Shown here one piece after another: positions 46,083 through 57,022 of a DNA stretch of 64,000 nt. The notes beneath the pieces are model-generated. The model saw nothing but the letters and a program-made list of their open reading frames with translations, was not told where the DNA came from and did not search any database. The stretch covers positions 2,976,001 to 3,040,000 of the forward strand of contig CM065882.1 in the NCBI GenBank assembly GCA_033439255.1. Direction: 5' to 3'. This stretch comes from Hericium rajendrae (lineage: Eukaryota > Basidiomycota > Agaricomycetes > Russulales > Hericiaceae). Within the stretch, counting starts at the first letter, position 1; each line of letters starts with the position of its first letter. The position numbers and the translations under genes were made by a program.

Positions 46083-48652
46083 GGTGGAGTCGCTGTAGGG
46101 GCTGGGTATGGATATATAGACAGACGACTAAGAGGGCGGGAAGGAACCGAAACTGCAGAGGGTGACTTGAAGCAGCGAAAGTGCGCGTGACAATCTAAGC
46201 GACACCAGCGCTTTCAAAAGGCTGCTCGTAAGCCAAACGAAGGTATACGGATGGTAGATAGGAGGTAGGGGGAATGGGTGGAGGGAGAGAGGGAGAGTGA
46301 GAGTGGAACGGTAAGTGGAACAAGGACGAGTTGGATATGGATGTCCGGAGACTTCCAGTTCCATGGCCACCGCCACCTGCGCGCGCGATCAATTCAACCG
46401 TCCATTCACAGCAACTCTCAGTTTATTGTGGCCCTCCTGTTTCCCTATCATCTTTTTTGTTTCCGCGGTATATGTGCGCCCAATACACTCGCTTTTGTAT
46501 TGTGTCGACCCCAAGTCAACCCTGCTGTTTTCCTGTGATATCAAACGCCTCAGTACACTCGTCATCACGAGTTCATTCTTCGACGCGGCAACCTCCCGCC
46601 GGCTCCGTTCCTTCTACTGCCAGGGTCGTTGCCTCGTTGCCATGCCGTTCGACGCTGAAACATCCAAAGGCAAGCATTTGGTTCCGTCGTATCCACCACA
46701 TGTTTTCTTTTCTATGTCTAGACAGCCTTGGTTTACGCGTACAGCACATTTTCTCAGACAACGCCTTATGCCACAACATTGACATATAGGCGTTTCCCCG
46801 AAGCTAAAGATACTCTTGCGCGTCCCATCCTGACACTTGAATGCTCCAAGTCAGTCTTAACCTTGGTCGGCCGATTCCCTGACAGTGACACCATCCGCAG
46901 TCGTTCCGACAGCTCCCTTTGGTCGTTCGCCCTCACCGTCGGCCTTACCGACTACTTTCGAGGCTAGTAATTCGTTACGGTCGCATCCCCCCGATCGAAA
47001 GCGGCCACTTACTTTGACCTACAACGGGTGTGTGTGTCTCAATATGCAATGCGAACTCCATTCGTCCGCTCGTTCAGCAATCACTCCATCGGCGGGGTCT
47101 ATGTACCCCCATTTTAGGGATTGCCACCATCAATATCATCATGCCCAATTGAATTGAACTCCCTGCCAGATCCGCTGCCCCAATTGTTCCCGTGGGATCC
47201 ATCTCGGTGATAACTTGGCTAGACCTGTGATGTCGGAAATGGTGTACAGCAACTGGCTAGCCTGGATCTTTCCAGTCCCTCGAGGCCAATGAGGCCAATG
47301 CTTCTTTGTCTTAACCAATGGAGATGTTAAGGTTATCGAACTGCGTGCGCCCCTCTAATCTCGTCATGACAGCCCCGTTGATTCTTCTCCGGCGCCATGC
47401 ACTCTCTGAAACACTTCCGATCGTGTGCCAAGGCGCAGTGATGCTTGCGCTGAGTCTCTGCATGCTGTCATTGTGAAAGGTGCCTCCGCCGGTCTCAAGT
47501 CTTGAGGACTGGATCCTACCAACGATTTGGCTCCAGCATGCATTCACTTTCTTCCATTCACTGGCATCTGCCGGTAGAGCACGCCGGTATACATGCCGCC
47601 TGGCGGGATCTTCATCCTTGTATTCCGCGCAGCCAATACCATCACGCACGCCGCCTCGGGGCCGCAGCACGACTTGGTCCTCCCCGGCAGCTTGCCGTCA
47701 TGGCGATCCTTAAACATGCCGAGTCCCTTCCCCACAAAGTATAGTTCAGAGTCACACGAGCATGTCCGGATGCTAGAAGCATCCTCCGAGCCGACCCATC
47801 TCATCATTGTGCGTCTATGTCATTTAGATGATTCAGGCGCTGCGAGCCGAGGGAAGTGTTTCTATCAGCCATTCGTATGGAGACTACTTACCGATCCGTC
47901 GCCTCGCGACTGGGATCGCGCTCATTATACGCCTCGAGACTTCTTGATACGCAGGCGTCCAATGTGCTGGTACTTCCTCGTCGGGACTAGTAAGATCTTG
48001 GAGGCCGCAGGTGGACGGCATGCACGCGTAGATTGCACGGCCGAACATGCAGCTCGATTACTTTGCTTATGACACTGTGATGTACCTTTTTTCCTCCGCG
48101 ATGAGTACGCTTCCGAGATCTACGTAGTAAAAGCAGAGTAAAGGGCTCTCACGAACGCCTCGTGTACTTGATGTGCCCGCACTGTCCCTGTTATCACTTG
48201 CACTATCATTTTTGCTCTGACACGACGTCTTTAGATCCGGCCTGGGAATACATGCGTCGCCGAGAACCCGAGATATCCAGCGCTGAGGGCGTATGCAGCA
48301 TTCAAAATTGAACTTAGGCGGAGTTAACGGTGCCGTGGTCAGAACAGCGCTAATCGTTGAAAATGGGACAACACAATTGTGGATGCATAGGACAACGTAG
48401 ATAATACATGCAGGACGCGAAAGATGACTGAATGGAAACATCAGGGAGCATTAATCGAAGCTAGGATTTGGGAAGTAACAAGCGTCGGCGCGGGCCATGA
48501 GCTTAAATGAATGGAGTCAGTACGCGATGATCCACAGCTTGGCGATGCCATAAACACTTCAGCGCCGACTCGACGCGCCGAGAGATCTTATCGTGCGCTA
48601 TTCTTGGCAGAGGAAGGAAAAGGAGAAACCGATGTGCGTACCTTATGATAGG
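46083..48652. other. Gene-poor region with coding-like remnants
   Basis: This region begins with the RasGAP promoter, including a GA-rich tract at 46258-46310. Plus-strand frames at 46278-46967 have no motif. On the minus strand, pieces between 48441 and 47311 look protein-like: AVLTTAPLTPPKFNFEC, MPSTCGLQDLTSPDEE with TPAYQEVSRRIMSAIPVARR, MRWVGSEDASS and ITAPWHTIGSVSESAWRRRR. They switch frame and have weak splice signals, so they may be remnants of one old gene. I cannot name the family. Confidence 0.4.
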
Positions 48653-49630
48653 CTACAGAGGACGGATATCCGAAGAGGGGAATGTATCTCTCCTACGGCG
48701 ACCGGTGTCCGCCGCGACGTATTCTACCTCGAACCCGAGGCCGATGAACTAGCGGAGAGAAATGAATGTAAGGATAGGCAAGTTATCGGTCAGGACGCGA
48801 CCGCACGCACCTTGGAACAGGCGGCCAATGTACTGATGATGATCCCGACGACCCACGTATTCGCGCGGATACGGACTTCCACCTTTTGGTTCTATATGGA
48901 CAGTGAGTCACGCATGAACCACGAGAATATCTGAACACGAACACGGAGCTGCGGCAGTAGGTCAGCTCAGAGTGGTTTCAGAGAGTCGAGAGAAATATGC
49001 TCACGAAGGAGGACAGCGAAGAACGAGTGCAAACCTCTTGAGCCGGAGGAGGCGTTTGGTTGCCGTAAGACGGCGATGGATAATAGTGCGGATACGGAGC
49101 ACTGTTGTACGGTGGGGGATGGACCGTCGAGTAAGCCAGACTAAGATGATACTCAGACGCGGGATCGTGAAATGAGAAAAGGAACATACGCAGGAGGGCC
49201 GTCCGCACAGTCAAACGCCTGACCGCGGTGCGAGGGATGTGCATACACATCCCCGTCAGCGACGGGCGCGGACTGAGAGAAAGCTTGCGAGAAAGGCTGC
49301 ATTCCTGAGAAGACATGGACCCGTCGGTCGGGAAAGGCGCAGATTGGCCGCTAGAGGAGGGGTGCCGGGACTCTCTGTTATACATATCGCTGTTTGCTTC
49401 TAATTGCGACCGACGACTGCTCTGACAATGCCGTAACGACGCTTCGCGAGGCGCTCAGACAGGGAAGCACCAAGGGGTATGGGGATATTGTGGTCGACAT
49501 CGGGATGGAACCGACACCAAGGATAGGACAGCGGACAATGCGGCCGTGCGGCATCAGCCCGTGACAGAAGAAATCCACAGAAGCGGGAAAGAAAAAGCGC
49601 CTGCGATTGTCGCTGTCCTGTCAAACTCAC
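48653..49630 (-). CDS. Uncharacterised Pro/Ser/Tyr-rich protein, 5' end unresolved
   Basis: Exons read toward 48653. An upstream part has FHPDVDHNIPIPLGASLSER, then QLEANSDMYNRESRHPSSSG and QSAPFPTDGS, and GMQPFSQAFSQSAPVADGD. An intron (GTATGTTCC...CTTAG) joins to ALAYSTVHPPPYNSAPYPHY with YPSPSYGNQTPPPAQE. Two short final exons give KVEVRIRANTWVVGIIIS and FIGLGFEVEYVAADTGRRRR, ending DTFPSSDIRPL. The last part (VRIRxxxWxxGxIIS...YxVEYxxxxTGRRRxDxF) resembles the C-terminus of small Agaricomycete proteins of unknown role. Apparent frame changes lie near 49325 and 49400. The Pro/Tyr-rich middle suggests a transcription-associated protein, but no DNA-binding domain is visible. It is divergent from RIM20. 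Confidence 0.5.
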
Positions 49631-50237
49631 CTGTCGGCAAACCGTGTGTTTCCAGTCACAATTGTTCCTAAAGAACGTGGCTGGTCAACTGTACACACCT
49701 GCAGGACCTCCGAGTATGCGGGCTTCTGAACGCAGAATTTCTGGTGGAGCTTCAATGCGCTGCGCTTTTACGCACCTAGATCGCCGCTTCAGATAAATCC
49801 TAGGATACCTGCGATAAAACAAAAAGGGGACAGACACACGGGCCATTGTTGTGAAACTGGAAGCAGGTAACCGGAGACTGGTGTTCGATTGTACCGACTT
49901 GACAGGCCTAGGGTGTGGTCGACGCGGGTGACGCAGAGCGCGATCGCCACGTGTTGATTACAGGTGTGGCTGTCTGACTGCCGCGATGGCCTTTGTTCTT
50001 TCCTAATAACTCACGAAGATCTTCAGCTATCGCCGAGCGTGTTTCTTGGTTCGTGTGACTCGGGTCTCCTAGTCAAAGGCATCGCTGGACATTGTCGGAC
50101 TTTCTGCATCGTGAACGACGCGTCGGAGGCTCTCGGAGCGTGTAAATCCCTCTGGAGTCTGAACACAAACGTCAGGTTGGGCCATCTCCTCTTTCTTGTC
50201 TGCTTGATTTCTCGACTCTCGAAGAAGACGTTAGAGC
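49631..50237. other. Divergent intergenic region upstream of PalA/RIM20
   Basis: No supported gene. It should contain the promoters of both flanking genes and perhaps the missing first exon of the minus-strand gene. Confidence 0.45.
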
Positions 50238-53200
50238 ATGCCCAATCAACTCTCCATTCCATTCAAGAAGACGTATGCCGTGCCTCTCAAGCAGGCCGTG
50301 CAGGACCACATACAAGCGCGTCATCCGGAGACAAGCCCACACGCCTTCCAGTGGGATATCGCTCGATGGGAAAGTTTGAGGAAGGAGGCGATTAGTGGCG
50401 GCACCGTGCATGTTGATCGGATCCAGGCCTTGACCTGGTGAGTCGCGAAACAGCAATGTGAACTTCACTAAACGACGCGTCTAGTTACCATGCTCAGCTG
50501 GTCTTCATCTTGACCAAATTACCCGCCGATGTGCGTTCGTCCCATTTGGTCGTAATGCCACCCCGTCACCAGAGTCTGACTTCGCCTTCAAGATCGGCCT
50601 TAAGTTCCCGTATGCCACCCTCTTCACACCAGCCTCACTTCCGGTCGAGTTGTCAAATCTGCATTATGAACGCTGTGCGGTCCTATTCAATCTGGCAGCC
50701 CTTTACTCGCAATTGGCTGCTTCGGAGGATAGGTCCAAGAACGTCGGCGTGAAGCGAGCGAGCACATACTACCAGGCAAGTTCTGATGGCTTCCGATATG
50801 ATGGGAGATTCTGAATCTGGGCTGCGAACCTAGAGCGCTGCAGGCGTTTTGTCATACCTCGCCTCTGCCGCGGTGCCGAAACTGAAATCCAGTTTGACAT
50901 CAGAAGAACTGCCCATTGATTTGACTGAGTCTTTCATCAAGGCCTTGGAAAGTCTGATGCTCGCGCAAGCTCAGGAATGCGTGTGGCAGCGAGCGATCAT
51001 GGGTACGGCTGTCTCTTCCGGTATAGTGCTGTCGGACTAATGAATATCAGAAACCACTTTTAGCAACGGGACCATCGCTAGACTTTCTGCACAGGTGAGT
51101 CACCACAATAACCTTGTGATATCTAACAGTGATCGGTGTGCAGGCGTCCTCTTTGTATAATCTAGCATTCCTTACCATCCGTGATGCATCACCATCAATA
51201 CAGCACGTTTTCCCAACGGTATGCAGCATCTATCACACGGCTGTTCTGTTATCGTAATATCACTTTAGGAGTGGCTACGGCATCTCGAGACGAAGGCACT
51301 GCATTTCCAGGCAGCAGCTCAATATAGGAAGGCTATGGATGACCTTGACGCTGACCGGTACGTGAGCAGTTCTCGGCGGATCGTCCGGGCACTGACTTCT
51401 CATTCTCGAGAAGATACGGACATGAGATTGGGCGGCTTCGGGTGGCGCAATCGACAGCGAAAAGGGGATATGACATTGCTCGGCGGGGCAACGTTAGTCC
51501 TGCAGTTCTTCAAGATATCAAGGTAGGGTTGCTTATCCGGCCTTTGTATATCCAATCCTGAAGTATCTTCAAGTCCTTGTTGGAAATCGTCGAAACAAAT
51601 CTTACACGGGCCGAGCGTGATAACGACCTGATCTATCATAAGGATGTACCCTCGGCGTCTGCTTTGCCAACGATTCAGCCAGCTTCCATGGTGGAAAGTC
51701 TGACACCGGCAGCGCTCCTCGATCCGAAGGATGCAATTGGCAGCGACGAAGTTATATTCGGCTCGTTATTAAGTCACGGCGCACGGGTAGCTATAGGTCC
51801 GTCGCCGCTCTCAGACAAGCGCGGCAATACTCATCGTCCATCGAACAGAAATATACAACGACCGGCGCCAGAACTATCTCAAAGATGAGATCTCTGGCCG
51901 CGCCCAACTGTTCAATGACATTGCCGACGAGTACGTGACCCTTGTCTGTATCCATATTCGATTTATTGATCTTGTTCCTCAGAACCCTCCGTGCCTTGAA
52001 TCTTCCGGCATCACTTGACGCGCTCGAGAAACCGATCGGTCTGCCGCCCAGCCTTCTCAAGAAAGCAGAAGAAGTTCGCCTTGAGGATGGCCCCCGCAGG
52101 ATCGAGAAGCTGATTGAAGACGTGCAGATGCTGGCGCAGCGTGACATGAATATATTGAACGAGGCGCGTGTTGATTCTTCGTGTTTCACCCGATCGGCAT
52201 CTGACGAGCGGTTCGCATAGGCCATGGATATTCTTGATGAAGAAGCGGAGGAAGATGAGAATGTGCGCAGAGATAAGCCTGTAGAGCGCCCACCCTCGCA
52301 CGAGGCGAACCGCGAACTCACGGACAAAGCGCAAGGATACCAAGGTGCCCTAGCGCACGCGCAGGAGAGCGACGAAGTGGTACGGCAGCGCTGGCACGAA
52401 TGGGAGACAAATATTGTCGAGTTGACCTGGGACGAGGTATGGCTTCATCCCATCTTTGTTCTCGCGTCTCACGGTTGTCTGGAAGGCGAGGCTGGAGGCG
52501 TCCGTCCCATCGTCTACGGTAACGCCATATGGTGCCAGTCGATCGAGTTCATCTTCGCACATGCATGCGCGCAAGCTCCGCCAGGCTTTAGAACAGCTGG
52601 ATGACCTATCGCGCGCCCGTAAAGCGTTAGTCAGACGCGCAGAGCTGCTTGCAGATGCCGATGACGTACAACCCCGCATCCTCAAGGCAGCCGCATCCGT
52701 CGAGCGGTGGACCGAAGTGCACGCGTCGATGTTTGACGAGATTTTGGACGAAGAACTCGTCAAATTCGAAAAGTTTCATCATGACATCGTGCAGGGTGGG
52801 ACGCGCCAGGAAGAACTTCTGGATGCGATCAAGGTGGGCTCCAATCTTCCTCGCTGTACGTATTCCCATCGTGACATAACGCACACAGGTCGAGAACGAG
52901 GCGTTCCTGTTCTCGCGCAAGGATGATCCGTCGGTCAGAGAGCGCGAACATGCACTGCAGTCATTGGATCTTGCGTATCACAAATACAAAGAAATTATCC
53001 GTCATCTTGACGAGGGCTTCCAGGTAATGCCGCCCATCGGTACCTATTTTTATGACGGTTCTATCTTACACGTACACGCATCAGTTCTACAACAGCTTCG
53101 CTGGAATCCTCATGTCATTCAAGGAAAGTTGCAAGGACTGGGCGAGAACTCGACGTGATGAGATCCAGTGCGTGAAAGTTCCATCAGATCCCTCGCGTCG

Positions 53201-53514
53201 AAATAGCCTCACCATGATGCCGTAAATTGTACAGTTCGCTGTCGCGCTCCGTGAAGTCAATGACCCTGCAACCGGAGGCTCGTGCTTCGCCGCCACTGGC
53301 ACCGGCGTCATCTCCTGCCGCACCTTCACCTCCTGCTGTCCAGGCACGAGAGCCCCCGACACCGGCACGCACGCCGAAGCTCGCGCGCCATGTTGCTTTG
53401 GATTTGCCTCCCCCTGATTCCGGTGATTGGCAGGCGCTGGAGCTGCCTCCCCCGCCTCCCAGCAACCGACCAACCCCAGCGAAGAAGCAGGCAAAGAAGC
53501 CAATGAGAGCCTAG
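50238..53514 (+). CDS. RIM20: BRO1-domain scaffold PalA/Rim20 (ALIX family)
   Basis: PalA/Rim20 docks on ESCRT-III at endosomes and helps the PacC/Rim101 protease cascade sense alkaline pH. MPNQLSIPFKKTYAVPLKQA opens the BRO1 domain; next come FKIGLKFPYATLFTPASLP, NLHYERCAVLFNLAALYSQL, SYLASAAVPKLKSSLTSEEL, ASSLYNLAFLTIRDASPS and FQAAAQYRKAMDDLDADR. The V domain has RAQLFNDIADETLRALNLP, SLLKKAEEVRLEDGPRRIEK and LIEDVQMLAQRDMNILNEA with MDILDEEAEEDE. The ALIX-like coiled arms continue to KDDPSVREREHALQSLDLAY. The C-terminus is Pro-rich (PPPDSGDWQALELPPPPPS) and ends at 53514. At least a dozen exons with 50-60-nt introns. Length and Pro-rich tail favour PalA/Rim20, but Bro1/Vps31 is close kin and cannot be excluded by eye. 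Confidence 0.82.
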
Positions 53515-53893
53515 AATCAAGACCGAAAAGCATGCACGCGCGAACCCGCTGTATAGTCTATGTAGCGCTAATACTGTGATATCCCCAAATCTGTGTTTTA
53601 CCATACGTTTCAATTGCATACAATCTGCGCATGACAATGGATGTATTATTTTCTGGCTTCCTGCTCTACGTCTGCATGGCGCAAGGATATCAAGTTCGTG
53701 AATCTTTCGTTTGGCCGGGATGGTGGTTCTTGAAGACTTTCCATATATGGGTTGTCAATAGACCGGAGCGCGATTGTGCCTCCCCTTGCCCTCAGCGACT
53801 GACGTACTCCGCACGCCGTGAACTCTCGAAATACCATAGGATACCATCGTCGCGTCGACTTGCCCCCGTCTTCATCATCATCGCGAGCAAAAG
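53515..53893. other. Intergenic between RIM20 and DM9 gene
   Basis: A tandem spacer. An open frame at 53631-54017 (plus) overlaps the next start in another frame and is not supported. Confidence 0.5.
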
Positions 53894-54690
53894 ATGTGGA
53901 ATAGCGAAACAAAGGACCAACCGATTCCAAGCTTCCCGATGCCTGAGGCGGATAAAGGGCCAGCCATGCCCACTCCTCCCCCGTCGTTCCCCGGAGGCTC
54001 AAGTCAACACCCCATGAGCCCGCCACCGTTCCCCGACGACAAAGCCTCCCGCGAACCCCACGGCGACGACCTACCGCCCGCATACTCGCCGCCGCCACCC
54101 TCCGGCTACCGCATCCCCCTCGACACGACCTCCTCCGCGCCCTTCCCACCCATCGCAAAGACAGGCTACCCGCCCTTCTTCGACGCGGACGGCACCTCGC
54201 CCGTCTTCCTCGGGTCCGCGATCTTCCCGAACGCGGTCCACCCGTGCAAGGTCGCGCCGAGCCTGCAGCCGCCGTGCCGCGTCCCGTACGGCGGCGGCGA
54301 GCACGAGCACCGCGGGCGCTACGACCTGCTGCCGTTCGTGCCGGAGACGATGGAGTGGGTGCAGACGTCGAAGGGCCGCATCCCGCGCGGGAAGCGGCCC
54401 GTCGAGGGCGGGTATGAGGATCATGGCGCGAAGCTGTATCATGCCGTTGCGACGATTAATGGCGTGCCCGTGCCCGGAAAGACGGGAGAGCATTTGGTGC
54501 GCATTTGGTTATCGGACGACTTGGGGGCTCTAATGATCTTTTCTTAGGGAGGTTGTAATGTTGCATTTGGTGGTGGAGAACATGTTGTTCGCGAGAACTA
54601 CGATATCCTGTACGTCTTTCTTGCATAATTTATTCTTAATTTCGGAACTTAATGCTGTGGCCCCGATACGATAGGTGCTGGAAGGTCTAG
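53894..54690 (+). CDS. DM9-repeat (DUF3421) protein with Pro-rich N-terminus
   Basis: The ATG at 53894 starts MWNSETKDQPIPSFPMP. About 70 residues rich in Pro follow and include a PPAY motif (DDLPPAYSPPPP), a possible WW-domain ligand. The C-terminal part has two DM9-type units: HPCKVAPSLQPPCRVPYGGG with EHRGRYDLLPF, and EWVQTSKGRIPRGKRPVEGG, then LYHAVATINGVPVPGKTGEH and, after an intron, GGCNVAFGGGEHVVRENYDI. A final intron (GTACGT...GATAG) gives the end LCWKV at 54690. In animals DM9 proteins bind carbohydrates (mannose); in fungi the role is unknown. The gene has a strong GC bias in its first exon. Confidence 0.78.
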
Positions 54691-54917
54691 TGTGTTGATA
54701 AATTCGAAGAATCATATGATTGATCTCATGTATCAGGGATATGGACATTGTGGTCCGTTGTTGTACTAACAAATCACTTGCTGGAAATATCATCTTGTAC
54801 CATGATTCACAGACTAACATCATATAAATTTGACCTCGACGGGCTACCTGATATGGATGATCGGACACAACGCAGAGATGGATAATGAAGGAACGGTGCG
54901 CGCACTGCGATCAGACA

Positions 54918-56746
54918 CTAAGTTCCCTGCCATGCATTTTCTCCTCGAGGCGTGGCACAGGCAGAACAGGCAAGATGCCCGGGTTCGTTCTCCCTAATTC
55001 AATCAAAAATTCGGTTATTGTGACGAGCAAAAGGGAGGAACTCCTGCACTCACAGAGTGCACACGAGGCACGACCACGTTCCACTCGACTCCTGATGTTC
55101 CGTCGAGCGACCGAGCTCCGTCAACTGAAGCCGCAGATTTGTCACCCAGCGCCCTGCGCGTAGCCAGTGCTGCGGCTTGATCCACGTTGTCGTCGAATCC
55201 AATATCTTCCCCTGGACTTGACGTTCTGGCGACGCTCGAGAAACGGCCGGGATGTGATGTGGACGGCTCTCCCAGCGTCGTCTGTCGCTTGCTAGACGTT
55301 GGGACCCTAGATCCCGCCGATGCCTGCTTCTCAGGCGATTTCGGTGCGCCGGGAAGAATAAAATCTCCCCAATAGTCTGCAAGCGTGCCGGATTTGAGGT
55401 CACCGAGATCTGACGGGCCATGGACTCCAGCATTGTCCGACGGCGGTCTTGGTCCGTCTCTTGAATCTCCTCACCATCTTCGATCTCGTCTTCTGATCCA
55501 GCGTCTTCCGTCACCTCAGAAGAAGGTGCTGTTTGACAGCGTCAATAAGGCGGGCGGTGTTTGCGTTCTGGATAGGATTCACCTTTGCCTTGCAAGGCAC
55601 GGACGCGCCTCTCGGCCGCCAGTGCACGCTCTTCTCTTGCACGCTTACTGCATGGTCTAGATTCAGCCAGGGCATTGACGCACACCCGATTGACACCCCA
55701 CGCACCTTGACGCTTTCTTCCTGAAGCCCGTGCCGGCCTTCTTCTCCTCCTCATCTTCAATCTCGGCATTGAGCGAGCGGCCCTCGCCTTTGAAGACTCC
55801 GGCTGCTGTCACTCGCGAACCGGCTTTGCGTTTCCTGGGCTGGGACGGGCCCGCGCCTTCTGTGCGTCGCCGCCGCCGCGGCGTCGGACGTGCTCTGTTC
55901 TGCGCCCCTCCACACTGTGATTGACTGAGCGTCCCATTTCACAATGACATGTGCAGATGAATGGCCGTACCATGAACTCAGGGAGATCGCCACCGGCCAC
56001 ACCATCCCCTGCGACTCGCGCTGAATCGGCGAGCCTTGTACCGGCCGACCAATACCCTGACTAATTCAGTAGAGAGCTGAATGAAAGAGATATCATCCTT
56101 ACCATCACCATAATAGTCTTTTAATTGGAGGGTTCTGACTTCGTTGTTTAGCTGCCTCCAGAGCTTCTGAAATTCTGGTCCATGGTGCATATGCTGGCAA
56201 GGGTCAGCATAAGGTGATGTCATTGAGCAGCAGTGAGTAGATACCTTGATATGAGCGAGCTTTGCCGGTGTATCAATAAACAAGCCCTAGCGAGAGTGTG
56301 GTGACCGACGAACCTCGTGGCATAGTGTGCTCATTAACCAAGGAATTGCACAAATGCCGCCATACGAATTGCGCACAACTAGTTCTGAACATCCAGAGCG
56401 CCGACCGATATGTTTCGGATCACCCGTCATCTGTATGGCAGCATGCATCACTCACCTACAGTCTCGCCGTGGTTCCAATTGCGGCCAGCGAAGACCTTAT
56501 TATACTCATACTGCGCATCACGGTTCACACTAAGCACGGTGTCGAGCAAGCACGGATACGTACTTCCTCGAAGCTGTTGACAACAAAGCCGTGGGCCTTC
56601 ATGACAGGTTTCAGCTGAGCTGCGAGAGCCCGAAGCAGCTGGCGCGCCTGCTCTTGTGCGGCGGGATCGGGCATTGGGAGAGCAGTGATGAAGTTGATGT
56701 GCGGGTTGGGGTTCGTCTCGTTCACGTTCAGTCGATAGTGGACCAT
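54918..56746 (-). CDS. WSS1: Wss1-like WLM-domain metalloprotease with RanBP2-type zinc finger
   Basis: Wss1 cuts proteins crosslinked to DNA and acts on SUMO-marked targets. Starting at 56746, MVHYRLNVNETNPNPHINFI and PVMKAHGFVVNSFEE precede YNKVFAGRNWNHGETV. The zinc site is assembled from three exons: ...TLCHE, a 15-nt exon LAHIK (56245-56259), and HMHHGPEFQKLWRQLNNEVR, giving HELAHIKHMHHG with the HExxH and downstream His ligands. A basic linker (KKAGTGFRKKAS), the helical CKRAREERALAAERR and an acidic EDAGSEDEIEDGEEI stretch follow. The last two exons make a RanBP2 zinc finger: GTWSCLVCTL spliced to ENEPGHLACSACATPRGENA, with four Cys, ending AWQGT at 54918. One frame change is suspected near 55370. 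It is divergent from phosphofructokinase. Confidence 0.83.
56245..56259 (-). other. 15-nt microexon encoding LAHIK of the Wss1 zinc site
   Basis: Minus-strand CTCGCTCATATCAAG, flanked by introns of 54 nt (56260-56313) and 51 nt (56194-56244). It carries the second His of HExxH. Confidence 0.8.
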
Positions 56747-57022
56747 GTCTGTCCGCTGAGTACTGAGTGACTGCGCACGTTGCTTGCTTGGTATTCCTGG
56801 TGTAGATGGTGGCAGGAAGCAAGTCACGTTGGTGAACCCGACGCGTCGAGCTCAGCTCGGATCGGGGCATGTCCTCGAGTCGGCGCGTCATGATCAGACG
56901 TCCGAGATCGACAAATCCGATATTTAGTCCCGCAACAAGAGCGCGCACTTACCCTCTACCCCCACCCCCACCTAATTTCCGACCCATTCGCTCTCGTATA
57001 TACTCCACATCGCTGCTCGACT
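56747..57022. promoter_or_regulatory. Divergent promoter shared by WSS1-like and PFK genes
   Basis: A 276-bp spacer between two start codons facing away from each other. It includes a pyrimidine-rich tract with CCCCCACCCCCACC near 56957-56973 and GTATATAC about 20 bp before the PFK ATG. The pyrimidine run is typical of highly expressed fungal glycolytic genes. Confidence 0.45.
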
